Origin: Paenibacillus sp. SC116
Lineage (GTDB): Bacteria > Bacillota > Bacilli > Paenibacillales > Paenibacillaceae
Length of the DNA stretch: 64,000 nt
Assembly: GCF_024733555.1 (NCBI RefSeq)
Contig: NZ_JANIOF010000002.1
Coordinates: 248,001-312,000, forward strand
Direction of reading: 5' to 3'
The notes below the pieces were generated by a model. It saw only the letters and a program-made list of their open reading frames with translations, did no database searches and was not told the DNA's origin. The translations under genes were made by a program, and so were the position numbers. The stretch's first letter is position 1. The number at the start of each line of letters is the position of its first letter. Positions 33,773 to 43,558 of this stretch are shown here, one piece after another.

Positions 33773-35194
33773 ATGATTGACAACGAAGCAAAAAAGTTGC
33801 GATGGTATAACATCGCGCTCATGGCCTTCGTGTCCGTATGGGGATTCGGTAATGTCGTGAATAACTATGCGAACCAAGGTTTAAGTGTCATCACTTCGTG
33901 GGTTCTCATTATCGCGTTGTATTTCATACCTTACGCGCTAATGGTTGGACAGCTTGGTTCCACATTCAAGGATGGCAAAGGCGGCGTCAGCAGCTGGATT
34001 AAAGAAACGATGGGCGCTAACCTTGCTTATTTTGCAGCATGGACGTATTGGGTTGTGCACATTCCTTATTTGGCACAGAAGCCGCAAGCGATCGTGATTG
34101 CGCTCGGCTGGGCAGCTACAGGTGAGGGGTCGCTGGTGAAAGAGTTTTCTCCAGTCATCCTACAATCGATTACGTTGCTTATCTTCTTATTCTTCTTGTG
34201 GATTGCATCTCGCGGTATCTCTTCACTGAAGCGTATCGGTACGATTGCGGGTATTTCCGTCTTCGTCATGTCTCTCTTGTACATTGCACTTGCTGTTACA
34301 GCACCAATGTTGACAGGGGTTCAAGTAGCAACAGCAGATATGTCGGTATCATCCTTTATTCCGGAGTTCAACTTTGCTTACTTCACGACTCTATCTATGC
34401 TCGTGTTTGCGGTAGGAGGAGCGGAAAAAATCTCTCCTTATGTAAATAACACGCATAATCCGACGAAGGAATTTCCGCGTGGTATGCTCGTGTTGGCTAT
34501 CATGGTGGCGGTATGTGCACTTCTAGGTTCATTCGCAATGGGTATGATGTTCGACTCGAACAATATCCCTGATGACTTGAAAATGAATGGTCAGTACTAT
34601 GCGTTCCAAATTCTTGGTGAATACTATGGCATTGGTAATGTGCTCATGGTTCTATATGCATTGGCAAATACATTGGCGCAAATCTCTGCGTTGGCATTCT
34701 CCATTGATGCACCGCTTAAAGTATTGCTTTCTGATTCAGACGATCGCTATGTGCCGCGTGCTTTGCTTAAGACGAATAAGCGTGGTACACCAATAAACGG
34801 CTATATCATGACAGCGGTATTGGTTGGTATCCTCATTATGGTGCCAGCATTCGGTATCGGTAATATGAATACGTTGTTCAACTGGCTGCTAGATTTGAAT
34901 TCTATCGTGATGCCGCTTCGTTACTTGTTCGTCTTCTTGGCGTTCATGGCATTGATGAAGCTGTCGGATAAATTCATTTCCGATTATAAGTTTGTGAAAA
35001 ATAATAAAGTCGGTTTTGCAATTGGACTATGGTGCTTCGTGTTTACAGCATTCGCATGTTTGATGGGTATGTTCCCGAAAGTGCCTATGTTCACGAGTGA
35101 GTGGTATTTCCAGTTCGGACTGAACATCGTAACACCGTTCGCGTTGCTTGGCCTTGGTCTTATCTTGCCGATATTGGCAAGACGCAAGCGCTAG
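33773..35194 (+). CDS. APC superfamily amino-acid permease
   Basis: 473 residues, about 12 membrane helices. The amino-acid/polyamine/organocation pattern is seen in helix 1 (NIALMAFVSVWGFGNVVNNYANQGL) and in the long helix 6 region FTTLSMLVFAVGGAEKISPYVNNTHNPTKEFPRGML. The GGAEKISPYV segment is characteristic of the YjeM/glutamate-GABA-antiporter-like branch. It would exchange or import an amino acid across the cytoplasmic membrane; the substrate is not visible. GAAAGGGAG stands about 10 nt before the ATG. Monocistronic, followed by a hairpin terminator. Confidence 0.88.
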   Translation: MIDNEAKKLRWYNIALMAFVSVWGFGNVVNNYANQGLSVITSWVLIIALYFIPYALMVGQLGSTFKDGKGGVSSWIKETMGANLAYFAAWTYWVVHIPYLAQKPQAIVIALGWAATGEGSLVKEFSPVILQSITLLIFLFFLWIASRGISSLKRIGTIAGISVFVMSLLYIALAVTAPMLTGVQVATADMSVSSFIPEFNFAYFTTLSMLVFAVGGAEKISPYVNNTHNPTKEFPRGMLVLAIMVAVCALLGSFAMGMMFDSNNIPDDLKMNGQYYAFQILGEYYGIGNVLMVLYALANTLAQISALAFSIDAPLKVLLSDSDDRYVPRALLKTNKRGTPINGYIMTAVLVGILIMVPAFGIGNMNTLFNWLLDLNSIVMPLRYLFVFLAFMALMKLSDKFISDYKFVKNNKVGFAIGLWCFVFTAFACLMGMFPKVPMFTSEWYFQFGLNIVTPFALLGLGLILPILARRKR

Positions 35195-35246
35195 TCATAG
35201 CAAGCATTTCGTTTAGTGTTACAGCCTTTTACTAAAGTGTTGAATA

Positions 35247-35290
35247 AAGCCCCTGATTTCTCTTCCTAGAAAAGGTGATCAGGGGCTTAC
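35247..35290. terminator. Terminator between the permease and kinase genes
   Basis: AAGCCCCTGAT (35247-35257) pairs with ATCAGGGGCTT (35278-35288). It lies between convergent genes. The T-run is weak. Confidence 0.75.
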
Positions 35291-35338
35291 TTATTTGTAT
35301 CGTATAGAAGCGTGAGTTTTAGTATGCATTTTGACACA

Positions 35339-36835
35339 TCATAGCTCAAGGCAATCATTATCTTTGATATGCTTTCTTTGAACGGCACTACTGACTACTT
35401 TCTCTTTTGTTTGCTTCGTTTGCTGTATGGGCAGCCATATATCAAATACTGTTTTTCCGACAATACTGTGCAGAATAATTTCCCCGTTATGCTTCTCGAC
35501 GATATGCTTCGCAATTGTAAGACCTAATCCTGTACCGCCATCACTCTTGCGAGCACGGTCGCCTCGCGTAAAGGCATCAAATATGGTAGGTCGCAGCTCT
35601 TCAGCAATGCCGACCCCATTATCCTCGACACGAATAAGCACCTCTAAAGGCATAACATCCAGCAATATCGACACGGTCGTACCTGAAGGGTTGTAACGAA
35701 TGGCATTGGACAGTAGATTCGATACGGCTCGATACAACAACCTGCTGTTCGCAGGCACGGAGACGGTATTGCTTGGTATGTAATAGTTAAATACAAATTT
35801 CTGTTCTTCAAACAATGGATAATACTCGGCTGCAATTTCACGAATGAACTCAGACAGGTCGGTTTGCTCTAGCTCGCAAGGATAATCGGAACTTTCCAAC
35901 TTCGAAAGCTCGAAGAAATCATCGATCAGTTCGGAAACACGCTGTGATTTTTGCAGCATCGTCGTCAGCACTTGCTGCCGTTTTTCTTCGGTTTCAATTA
36001 GTCCCATCTGCAGTGCTTGTGTATACCCTTGAATCGTCGTGATCGGTGTCCGTAAATCATGTGAAATACCAGTAAGCATCCGCTGTTTGCTCGCTTCCAT
36101 CTCATGCTTCATTTGTTCAGCTTGCTCTAATTTCTCTGCCATTGTATTAAAATAATCTTGAATCTGTTGCAGCTCATAATCGCCTGAATATTGGAGCCGC
36201 TTGTCGTATTGCCCATCGACGATGCTGTGCAGCCCTTCTAAGATGGACTTGAGAGGTCGGGTAACTCTCTTTGAGGCCAAGCGCCCATAAATAAACAGAT
36301 TGACCATAAACAAGATAATTAGAAGAACTGCTCCAATGGGTAGCGAATGATAAAAATCTTTGTTGATTTCCTCTGCCATTTTATGAAGGAGGGTCTCGTG
36401 TATCGCATGTTCCGAAGAAACAAAAACTACCGCCAACAGCTGTTCGTTCGTACCTGGAATAGGAGCAGACGATACATAGTAGGGCTTCTCCTTACTATCA
36501 TAAAATAGCTTCTGCCACTGTATACGATCGTACTGCATAGGCCCCGCCTTTTTTTCACCAATGATATGGATAACTTGCCGTTCTTGATTCACAATTTCTA
36601 CCCAACCCCCGATGGATTGAATGAAGGAAGCATCGATTTGCTTATAATCGCTTTTAACGATTTCATTACCTCGTATGCCAGGGGACAAGACTTCTTCAAC
36701 GGGCCCGACTGTTCGATAAAAGATGAAACCGAAGACAAGAACAGCGATGCAGGTAATTGTGACTGAGAACCATATGTAATAGCTAATTAGCCGTCCGAAT
36801 AGCTTTTTGGCCTTAAGTTTTTTTGGTTTACGCAT
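35339..36835 (-). CDS. Sensor histidine kinase of a two-component system
   Basis: About 498 residues if started at the ATG at 36835; an ATG at 36844 is also possible. TM1 ~15-40, an extracytoplasmic sensor loop ~40-165, TM2 ~170-192, HAMP (RLASKRVTRPLKSILEGLHSIVDGQYDKRL), HisKA with phospho-acceptor His in GISHDLRTPITTIQGYT, and an ATPase domain with N box NLLSNAIRYNP, DNGVGI and GGTGLGLTI. The start overlaps the response regulator's stop by 8 nt, so the pair is translated together. It is opposite to, and presumably controls, the SLH-tailed serine hydrolase. The stimulus is unknown; the loop is large enough for an envelope signal. Confidence 0.92.
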   Translation of the reverse strand: MRKPKKLKAKKLFGRLISYYIWFSVTITCIAVLVFGFIFYRTVGPVEEVLSPGIRGNEIVKSDYKQIDASFIQSIGGWVEIVNQERQVIHIIGEKKAGPMQYDRIQWQKLFYDSKEKPYYVSSAPIPGTNEQLLAVVFVSSEHAIHETLLHKMAEEINKDFYHSLPIGAVLLIILFMVNLFIYGRLASKRVTRPLKSILEGLHSIVDGQYDKRLQYSGDYELQQIQDYFNTMAEKLEQAEQMKHEMEASKQRMLTGISHDLRTPITTIQGYTQALQMGLIETEEKRQQVLTTMLQKSQRVSELIDDFFELSKLESSDYPCELEQTDLSEFIREIAAEYYPLFEEQKFVFNYYIPSNTVSVPANSRLLYRAVSNLLSNAIRYNPSGTTVSILLDVMPLEVLIRVEDNGVGIAEELRPTIFDAFTRGDRARKSDGGTGLGLTIAKHIVEKHNGEIILHSIVGKTVFDIWLPIQQTKQTKEKVVSSAVQRKHIKDNDCLEL

Positions 36836-37541
36836 GCAGCTCATCTCTCTTTGCGAAACGATAACCAAGTCCGCGTACTGTCTTAATATACAATGGATTT
36901 CTCGGCGTATCTTCCACTTTGTCTCGCAATCTACTCATCTGAACCATGATTGTATTGTCATCAGCCATATAGTGCTCGCCCCATACTTGTTCGAAAATTT
37001 GCTTCTTCGTAAACACTCGCCCAGGTGCGCTCATCAGCATATGAAGCAGTTTATATTCGATCGCGCTTAAGCTAATAAGCTGACCTCGTTTCAATAGCGA
37101 ACAGGAGTCATGATCCAGTGTCAGTTCGCCCACACGTGTAGGCGGCATGGATGGCAGGGCTTCTTCTTCATTAAAGGTATACGTCCTGCGCAGTTGGGCT
37201 TGCACGCGGGCAAGAACGATGAGCGGATTGAATGGCTTGGCAACAAAATCGTCAGCCCCTAGGCCTAATCCAACAATTTTATCACTGTCTTCACTCTTAG
37301 CAGATAGAAGAATGACAGGAAGTTTGTTCGTCAAGCGCAGCTCTGTTAGCAGTTGGAGACCGTCCATTCGCGGCATCATAATATCCACAATGGCTAAATC
37401 AATAGTATGCTCTTGCAGTCGTTGCAGAGCTTCTTGTCCGTCATTTGCTGCAACGATCGTATACGATTCACGTTCTAAAAATAATTGCAGCATCTCGATA
37501 ATTTCCGGCTCGTCATCGACGATTAAAATGGTGTGTGACAT
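36828..37541 (-). CDS. OmpR/PhoB family response regulator
   Basis: 237 residues. The receiver domain has VDDEPEI at the N-terminus, phospho-acceptor Asp in LAIVDIMMPRMDG (~53), the switch Ser/Lys in LSAKSEDSD and the Lys in DDFVAKPFNP. The C-terminal winged helix reads LTLDHDSCSLLKRGQLISLSAIEYKLLHMLMSAPGRVFTKKQIFEQVWGE...TVRGLGYRF, the OmpR-type DNA-binding domain. It pairs with the overlapping kinase gene. An ATGTAAG direct repeat with 11-bp period in the divergent spacer is the kind of site this family binds. Confidence 0.95.
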   Translation of the reverse strand: MSHTILIVDDEPEIIEMLQLFLERESYTIVAANDGQEALQRLQEHTIDLAIVDIMMPRMDGLQLLTELRLTNKLPVILLSAKSEDSDKIVGLGLGADDFVAKPFNPLIVLARVQAQLRRTYTFNEEEALPSMPPTRVGELTLDHDSCSLLKRGQLISLSAIEYKLLHMLMSAPGRVFTKKQIFEQVWGEHYMADDNTIMVQMSRLRDKVEDTPRNPLYIKTVRGLGYRFAKRDELHA

Positions 37542-37604
37542 GTCATTCCCCCTTTCTCTCCTAGCGTACTGTAAACATTCTCCGAGCGGAACCCTTTTCC
37601 TCTT

Positions 37605-37633
37605 ATGTAAGATTAATGTAAGAATAATGAAAG
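37605..37633. promoter_or_regulatory. Three direct repeats with 11-bp period, likely response-regulator site
   Basis: ATGTAAG (37605-37611), ATGTAAG (37616-37622) and ATGAAAG (37627-37633) are spaced exactly 11 bp apart. They lie in the spacer between the response regulator (-) and the serine hydrolase (+). OmpR-family dimers bind such helical-turn direct repeats. The protein and target direction are inferred. Confidence 0.75.
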
Positions 37634-37783
37634 CTGACGGAAAGATGGGGAAGGTACGATTGGTGATAAGGAGTCAATCTGTTGAAGGTGATGCGAATAT
37701 AGCAATGTTGAAGTGGACAGATTTTGTGAACTAGCTAATTTGAGAGAGTTATAGTCATGTATTTTCATATGAGGAGGATATTT

Positions 37784-39868
37784 ATGAAGAGAACGAAGAT
37801 TACTCGTATGTGGGCGGCTGTACTGGCAATAGCCATGCTGCTCACACCAATAGTTAGCTTTGCGGCTGAAGCGGATGCAAATACAAAAGTTACAGCAGCA
37901 GACTCTACGGCTGGTTCAGCTACACAGGTGGTTGTAACTCCGGCAGTCCCAGCAACGCTAAGTACGGCAGATGTTCAGAAGTTTACAGATGAGTTTTTCC
38001 AGCAAGACAAAGTGAAGAAGCTAGCGCCAGGAGCAGTTGTATCCGTCGTTAAAGACGGGAAAATACTGCTGGAAAAAGGGTACGGCTATGCTGATGAGAA
38101 AACGAAAAAGCCTGTTGATGCAAAAGAAACGGTATTCCGTATCGCTTCCGTGACAAAAGTATTTACAGCGGCTGCGGTTATGCAGTTGGTTGAACAGGGG
38201 AAAATTGACCTGCATGCTGATGTACAGCAGTATCTTGGAGAGGCAAAGTTGAAAAATAAGACGGGGAGCAAGTTAACGATGGAACATTTGCTCACCCATA
38301 CGTCTGGTGTCCAGTATGCGGATTCTAGCGAATTAATACAGCTTAATCCGGATTCAAATTCCCTATTAAAAGACGTCATTCGTGATCATATGCCAGAAAT
38401 AACGACCAAGCCGGGCGAAGCCTATTCCTATGATAACTTTGCCTCGATGCTGCAAGGTTACATTGTAGAGCAGGTATCAGGCATGCCTTTCAACCAATAT
38501 GTAGATAAGCATATTCTTGATCCCCTCGGCATGAACGATAGTGGATTTCTGTTAACTCCCGAGTTAAAGAGCAGGCTGGCTAAAAGCTATATTCCTGGAA
38601 GCACTGACAATACGGAATTTCCGTTATACGCCTTCAAGCCAACAGTTGCTCCGCAAGGTGGAATGCTGTCCACTGGGGCAGATATGACAAAGTTCATGCT
38701 CACGCAATTGAATGGTGGGGCTTATGAGGGAGGACGTATTTTACAATCCGAATCTTTGGATAAAATGTTAAATCCGCAAGTATCCATTCATCCAACATTA
38801 CCGAACATGGCATATGGTTATGAATTTTATTATCACCATTTATTTAATGGACAGCATGTCGTACTGAAAGGTGGAGATCTTCCAACCCATTCATCGGTAT
38901 TGTGGCTGCTGCCAAAACAAAATACAGGTATCTTTATTATCTACAACTCAAATGGGCCACTAAGGGATATGTATCTCGAAGCGTTTATGGATCGTTACTT
39001 CCCTGACTCTTCGCCAAAGCCGGAATTCTTGAAACCGACGAAAGAGCAGTTAGCGCGCTATGAAGGTGTGTACAAAGATTTGCGTATCGGTATGACGGTT
39101 TCAACAGTTAAGGCAAACGAAGATGGCACGCTCTCTATTCGTTATTTTCCATCCAAATACAAGCAAGTAGATGAGTTTCTTTTTATGAGCGAAGAGGGCT
39201 CCCAATTGGCATTCAAAGAGAAGAATGGACAGATTGAATATGCATATAATCCTCTGTTCAATCCAGCAAGTTGGGCGAAAAAGCTTGGCCCAGCGCTGAA
39301 ATACGAAGATGTAGAACGTAATCATCCGTATCGTGCTTATATTGATGGTATTAGTTCGCTCATTACACTGCATGTTGGTGAGGATACTGATGAGGACGAA
39401 CTGGAGCTTGAACCTGAAGAAGAGATGACGCGGGCAGAGTTCGCAGAACTGATAGTAGATTATATGGACATGGGCTACTCTTACAAAAAGCCTGTAGTAG
39501 CAGACAGTGTCAATCATGAATTTGCAGCTGCGATTCAGACTGTCGTTGATATGCAGATGGTTACGCTCGATAAATCAGGGAAATTTTACCCCGACAAGTT
39601 GATTCAGCGGCAAGAAGCAGCAGATATGATCTGGAAAGTGATGCAGTCACTCGGTGCTAAGAAAAAGGACGCAAAGCTATCAGGCAAGACAGATGCATGG
39701 GCAGTGGAAGCCGTGAAATTCATGGTCGCAAACGGAATATACGGTCCAGAGGTAAAAAAGGGGAAAGATGGTTCCTTCAACTATCAATCGCATAAGCCAC
39801 TGTTGAGACAAGAGGCAGCGGCTATGTTTTACAAGTTGATCTTCTCTACTGAAGAAGCGGCGAAATAG
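37784..39868 (+). CDS. Secreted beta-lactamase-family serine hydrolase with C-terminal SLH repeats
   Basis: 694 residues from the ATG at 37784 (GAGGAGG upstream); a preceding in-frame ATG at 37757 has no site. A Sec signal peptide (MWAAVLAIAMLLTPIVSFAAEA) is followed by a class C beta-lactamase/DD-peptidase domain (~55-400): the nucleophile in SVTK (~S122), the Tyr-x-Asn in YSYDNFASM, and a KGGDLPTHSS segment as the third motif. A linker domain (~410-520) follows, then an acidic DEDELELEPEEE stretch and three SLH-like repeats (MTRAEFAELIVDYM, IQRQEAADMIWKVM, LLRQEAAAMFYKLI) that anchor it to the cell-wall polymer. It likely trims or modifies peptidoglycan or a small ester. Divergent from the two-component system. 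Confidence 0.9.
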   Translation: MKRTKITRMWAAVLAIAMLLTPIVSFAAEADANTKVTAADSTAGSATQVVVTPAVPATLSTADVQKFTDEFFQQDKVKKLAPGAVVSVVKDGKILLEKGYGYADEKTKKPVDAKETVFRIASVTKVFTAAAVMQLVEQGKIDLHADVQQYLGEAKLKNKTGSKLTMEHLLTHTSGVQYADSSELIQLNPDSNSLLKDVIRDHMPEITTKPGEAYSYDNFASMLQGYIVEQVSGMPFNQYVDKHILDPLGMNDSGFLLTPELKSRLAKSYIPGSTDNTEFPLYAFKPTVAPQGGMLSTGADMTKFMLTQLNGGAYEGGRILQSESLDKMLNPQVSIHPTLPNMAYGYEFYYHHLFNGQHVVLKGGDLPTHSSVLWLLPKQNTGIFIIYNSNGPLRDMYLEAFMDRYFPDSSPKPEFLKPTKEQLARYEGVYKDLRIGMTVSTVKANEDGTLSIRYFPSKYKQVDEFLFMSEEGSQLAFKEKNGQIEYAYNPLFNPASWAKKLGPALKYEDVERNHPYRAYIDGISSLITLHVGEDTDEDELELEPEEEMTRAEFAELIVDYMDMGYSYKKPVVADSVNHEFAAAIQTVVDMQMVTLDKSGKFYPDKLIQRQEAADMIWKVMQSLGAKKKDAKLSGKTDAWAVEAVKFMVANGIYGPEVKKGKDGSFNYQSHKPLLRQEAAAMFYKLIFSTEEAAK

Positions 39869-39947
39869 TTTGGACAGATGCGTGAAAGAGTAGCAAGTTA
39901 TACTGAGCATAAGTAGAGGTGGATATACAGAGAAGGGGTGTGCAGGC

Positions 39948-40643
39948 ATGGAGAAGTATGACACGGGCCCGGTACGTATTCATCCAATGGAGGCGTTTCA
40001 TGGCCGTCTTACATCGTTGTTTGGCCGAAGGGGCGTGACTTCTTATCTCTCCTACGAGCTGGCGGTATACTATTATGCGCTATTTTCTTGGGGCAAACGC
40101 TCCTTTGAGCAGCACGATGTAAAGTCATTTACTGCTCATAAGGAATCAGGTTGGCTGACGATGGTTTTGTTTATCATTAAGCTCCTTGTTTTAGAGGGAT
40201 TAATACTTCATTTCTTTGTAGCAAAATGGTCATCCGTATTTGCATGGATTCTGTCCATTGGCAATGTATACATGATTATATGGCTTATCTCGGATTATCG
40301 AGCGATGAAGCTCAATCCAATCGGTGTATCGGTACAAGGAATATGGATTCGATTAGGGAATCAGCTTCGGACAACGCTTTTGTATGAACAGACCGAGACG
40401 ATAGAGGTTGTAAATAATTTGGAGCTGTCGGGAGAAGAAGAGAAGAATTCCTTCATACCGATAGGCCCTGCAACAAATGTGCACATACGACTAAAAGAAG
40501 CGACCAAGGTGGGAATTATGCTGGGTATTGATCGGACGGTTACAGATATTTATTTGACGCTCGATGATCCTCGGGCATTCGTGGAAGAATGCCGTACACA
40601 CCTCGTTTGTGTACAATCAAGCGATTCTGAGGCTATTTCATAG
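39948..40643 (+). CDS. Membrane protein of unknown function
   Basis: 231 residues with two adjacent membrane helices in the middle (WLTMVLFIIKLLVLEGLILHFFV and SSVFAWILSIGNVYMIIWLIS) and a C-terminal cytoplasmic beta-rich domain (LRTTLLYEQTETIEVVNN...IPIGPATNVHIRLKEATKVGIMLGIDRTVTDIYLTLDDPRAFVEECRTHL). That domain has the look of the PH-like/DUF membrane-associated proteins of Bacillales, by impression only. Start at 39948 follows GAGAAGGGG. It lies 79 nt after the SLH hydrolase on the same strand and may share its transcript. No function assigned. Confidence 0.7.
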   Translation: MEKYDTGPVRIHPMEAFHGRLTSLFGRRGVTSYLSYELAVYYYALFSWGKRSFEQHDVKSFTAHKESGWLTMVLFIIKLLVLEGLILHFFVAKWSSVFAWILSIGNVYMIIWLISDYRAMKLNPIGVSVQGIWIRLGNQLRTTLLYEQTETIEVVNNLELSGEEEKNSFIPIGPATNVHIRLKEATKVGIMLGIDRTVTDIYLTLDDPRAFVEECRTHLVCVQSSDSEAIS

Positions 40644-40704
40644 TGGAGAGAAGATCACTATTTCAGTAAGTACGTATGGATAACACGAGATCTAGAAAGA
40701 TACC

Positions 40705-40749
40705 AAAAAGCCAGAAGCTAAGGATATTTCCTGACGCTTCTGGCTTTTT
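40705..40749. terminator. Bidirectional terminator between convergent genes
   Basis: AAAAAGCCAGAAGC (40705-40718) pairs with GCTTCTGGCTTTTT (40736-40749). Runs of A and T on each side allow it to work for the membrane protein gene (+) and the ssu operon (-). Confidence 0.9.
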
Positions 40750-40770
40750 GAAATGACATTGTGCTCTGAA

Positions 40771-41544
40771 TCAAATCGAATAGGACGTCTGCCGTCTGGC
40801 AGCTCGTTCAGAGGGGGTATCGCGTTCCATGACACGGTCCAATATAAGCTGTTCAAAATAAGCGAAGCCGCTATCTCGTTCCCGTGGCCGCGGCAGTGTA
40901 ATGGCGACATCGAGCGCGATGGCTCCGTCTTTCATTAGTACAACACGGTCGGCAAGCGCTACTGCTTCACTGACGTCATGGGTGACGAGAATGACAGAGA
41001 AACGCTGCCTTTGCCACAGCTTCTCGATTAAGTCCTGCATATCAATGCGGGTTAATGCATCCAGCGCTCCCAATGGTTCATCCAGCAGCAGCAGTCGTGG
41101 GTTACCAGCTAATGCTCGCGCAAGTGCGACTCTTTGCCGCTGTCCGCCGGATAAGGTACTCGGCCACACTTGCGCTTTGTCTTCAAGTCCAACCATTTGT
41201 AAGGCTGCTAAAGCGTCATCTGTATGTCCACCGCGCACGCCGATCCGCACATTATCGATGACTTTTTTCCATGGCAGCAGTCGGGCGTCTTGAAACAGCA
41301 CTCTCGTATCGGGATCGATGCCTTGTATCGGTTTCCCATCTAGCAATAACGTTCCATCCGTTGGTTCTTCTAAACCAGCTACTAAGCGCAGCAGTGTACT
41401 TTTGCCACAGCCACTTTTTCCTACGATGGCGATAAACTCTCCTGGCTTGACTTGAAGGCTTAGTTCCTCCAACACGGTCACATGATCGAATTGCTTCCAC
41501 ACTTGGGAAGCGGAGAGCGAAGAGCCGAATACACCAGTACTCAT
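40771..41544 (-). CDS. ssuB: Aliphatic sulfonate ABC transporter, ATPase
   Basis: 257 residues from the ATG at 41544 (AAGGAGTGACATC before it), in an ATGA overlap with ssuC. Walker [12 protein letters not shown]-loop [10 protein letters not shown], signature LSGGQRQR, Walker [17 protein letters not shown] and switch His in [13 protein letters not shown] are all intact. The RLLPWKKV segment is typical of nitrate/sulfonate/taurine ATPases. It powers SsuC to import sulfonates delivered by SsuA. Last gene of the four-gene operon. Confidence 0.94.
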   Translation of the reverse strand: MSTGVFGSSLSASQVWKQFDHVTVLEELSLQVKPGEFIAIVGKSGCGKSTLLRLVAGLEEPTDGTLLLDGKPIQGIDPDTRVLFQDARLLPWKKVIDNVRIGVRGGHTDDALAALQMVGLEDKAQVWPSTLSGGQRQRVALARALAGNPRLLLLDEPLGALDALTRIDMQDLIEKLWQRQRFSVILVTHDVSEAVALADRVVLMKDGAIALDVAITLPRPRERDSGFAYFEQLILDRVMERDTPSERAARRQTSYSI

Positions 41545-42344
41545 GATGTCACTCCTTTTTTGCCAGCCTGTTGTCCTTTTCCGTAATTCGGATGCCATTG
41601 CAAGAACAGCTTCTCGAATAGTTTGGCGATCGAGTCAGACAGCTTGCCAAGCAGCGCATATAAGAGGATGCTCAAGACAACGACATCCATCTGCATAAAT
41701 TCACGGGCGTTCATCGCCATATAGCCGATGCCTGAATCCGCCGAAATGGTTTCCGCAACGATGAGTGTAATCCACATCGTACCCAGTGCGAAACGAACCC
41801 CTACGAGGATCGAGGGCAGCGCACCTGGAAGAATAATATTGCGGAATAACGCCCAGCCGCGAAGTCCATATACTTTGCCCATTTCAATCAGGCTCGGATC
41901 GACGCTGCGAATGCCGTGGAACGTATTCAAGTAAATAGGGAACGCCACGCCGAGTGCAACGAGGAACAGCTTTGCTGCTTCATCGATGCCAAACCAAAGG
42001 ATGACAAGCGGGATGAGCGCGAGGTGAGGAATATTGCGTACCATTTGAATGGACGTATCCGTCAGTTTCTCAGCCAAAGGAACAACTCCATTTAGCAGAC
42101 CAAGGATAAAGCCGATGCTGCCGCCAATCGCGAAACCAATGAGCGCGCGTCCTGTACTTGTTCCAATATAGTCAAACAACATGCCATTGCTGATGAGGGT
42201 AATTAGTGCTTCTATAACAGCGATGGGTGTAGGTAGGATGCGGGTAGATATAAATCCGAGCTGACCAAGGATTTGCCACAGTAATAGCAGGGTAATCGGT
42301 AAGACCCAATCAATCCATGAACGTTTCTGCCATTTTCTAAGCAT
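41541..42344 (-). CDS. ssuC: Aliphatic sulfonate ABC transporter, permease
   Basis: About 267 residues from the ATG at 42344 (GAGTGAGG before it); an in-frame ATG at 42368 is also open and would overlap ssuD more. Six hydrophobic helices and the conserved EAA-like loop ([35 protein letters not shown]) mark a nitrate/sulfonate-type permease. The final [27 protein letters not shown] region agrees with SsuC. It forms the membrane pore as a homodimer with SsuB. Translationally coupled to both neighbours. Confidence 0.93.
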   Translation of the reverse strand: MLRKWQKRSWIDWVLPITLLLLWQILGQLGFISTRILPTPIAVIEALITLISNGMLFDYIGTSTGRALIGFAIGGSIGFILGLLNGVVPLAEKLTDTSIQMVRNIPHLALIPLVILWFGIDEAAKLFLVALGVAFPIYLNTFHGIRSVDPSLIEMGKVYGLRGWALFRNIILPGALPSILVGVRFALGTMWITLIVAETISADSGIGYMAMNAREFMQMDVVVLSILLYALLGKLSDSIAKLFEKLFLQWHPNYGKGQQAGKKGVTS

Positions 42345-43533
42345 GCTGTCTAGCCTCACTCTTTGCATCGGCTGTCACCTCTTTCGTGGCACGGATAACT
42401 GCGTGGCTTGGTGGTCGGTCATTGGCGATGATTTCGCCGAGTGGACTATTTGAGTGGTGCGCTACTTCTTGCTGTCGAGGTTGTTGGATGGGGAGCAGCG
42501 GAAAGAGTAATTCAGCTGTGCGATAAGCTTCTTCTAAATGTGGATAGCCGGACAAAATAAAAGTCTCGATGCCAAGCGCCGCATACTCCTGGATTCGGGC
42601 GGCAACGGTCTCAGGATCACCCACAAGTGCTGTTCCAGCACCGCCTCTGACAAGTCCGATTCCGGCCCATAAGTTCGGACTGATTTCCAGTGACTCTCGG
42701 CTGCTGTGATGAAGCTGTGCCATCCTTTTTTGTCCTTCGGAGTCGTAGCGGTCGAATACTTTACGTGCGGCGGCAATCGTGGAATCATCGACATATTGGA
42801 TGAGCTGGTGTGCAGCAGCCCATGCTTCTTCATTCGTCTCGCGTACGATAACGTGTAGGCGGATTCCGAAGCGCAGCGTGCGTCCTTGCTGTGCAGCAAG
42901 CTCCCGAACATGATCAACCTTCTCTTTTACTTGATGTGGGGGTTCGCCCCAAGTTAAGTAAACATCTACGTGTTCCGCTGCCACCTGCTGACCAGCAGAT
43001 GATGAACCGCCGAAATACAGCGGCGGATAAGGTTTTTGAATCGTGGGATAAAGGTTGTTAGCTCCGCGAACTTGCAAATGTTTTCCTTCAAAAGTCACTT
43101 CTTCTCCGAGCAATTCATTTCGCCAAATATGAAGGAATTCATCTGTCAGCTCATAACGCGCATCATGATCAAGGAATACGCCTTCACCAGCCAGCTCTAC
43201 AGGATCACCGCCTGTCACGATATTAATGAGCAGCCTGCCACCAGAAATTCGGTCGAAGGTGGAGGCCATACGAGCTGCTAGAGTCGGAGACATCAATCCT
43301 GGGCGGAGAGCAACGAGAAACTTCAACTTATCGGTAGAGGAGATTAAGGCAGATGCCGTTATCCATGCATCCTCGCAGGACTTGCCGGTAGGCAGCAGCA
43401 CACCGCTGTAACCTAGTCGATCGGCCGATTGCGCAATCTGCTGCATATAAGGAAAATCAACTGCGCGTGCTCCTTTCGTTGTACCTAAGTATTTGCCATC
43501 ACCATGTGTCGGAATAAACCAGAACATTTCCAT
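42337..43533 (-). CDS. ssuD: FMNH2-dependent alkanesulfonate monooxygenase
   Basis: 398 residues from the ATG at 43533 (GGAGGGG 6 nt before); the earlier ATG at 43548 would lie inside that ribosome site. Luciferase-fold enzyme that releases sulfite from alkanesulfonates using FMNH2 and oxygen. Family segments are visible: [25 protein letters not shown] at the start, [40 protein letters not shown], and [11 protein letters not shown]. The last ~45 residues ([19 protein letters not shown]...) are a divergent tail. A flavin reductase (ssuE) is not in the operon, so reduced FMN must come from elsewhere. Confidence 0.94.
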   Translation of the reverse strand: MEMFWFIPTHGDGKYLGTTKGARAVDFPYMQQIAQSADRLGYSGVLLPTGKSCEDAWITASALISSTDKLKFLVALRPGLMSPTLAARMASTFDRISGGRLLINIVTGGDPVELAGEGVFLDHDARYELTDEFLHIWRNELLGEEVTFEGKHLQVRGANNLYPTIQKPYPPLYFGGSSSAGQQVAAEHVDVYLTWGEPPHQVKEKVDHVRELAAQQGRTLRFGIRLHVIVRETNEEAWAAAHQLIQYVDDSTIAAARKVFDRYDSEGQKRMAQLHHSSRESLEISPNLWAGIGLVRGGAGTALVGDPETVAARIQEYAALGIETFILSGYPHLEEAYRTAELLFPLLPIQQPRQQEVAHHSNSPLGEIIANDRPPSHAVIRATKEVTADAKSEARQHA

Positions 43534-43558
43534 ATAGAACCCCTCCATTACCCTGTTT

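Noticed and set aside
37147-37734. 195-codon plus-strand frame opposite the response regulator
   Set aside because: It is antisense to a clear OmpR-type gene; its translation is Ser/Arg-rich shadow sequence without a ribosome site.
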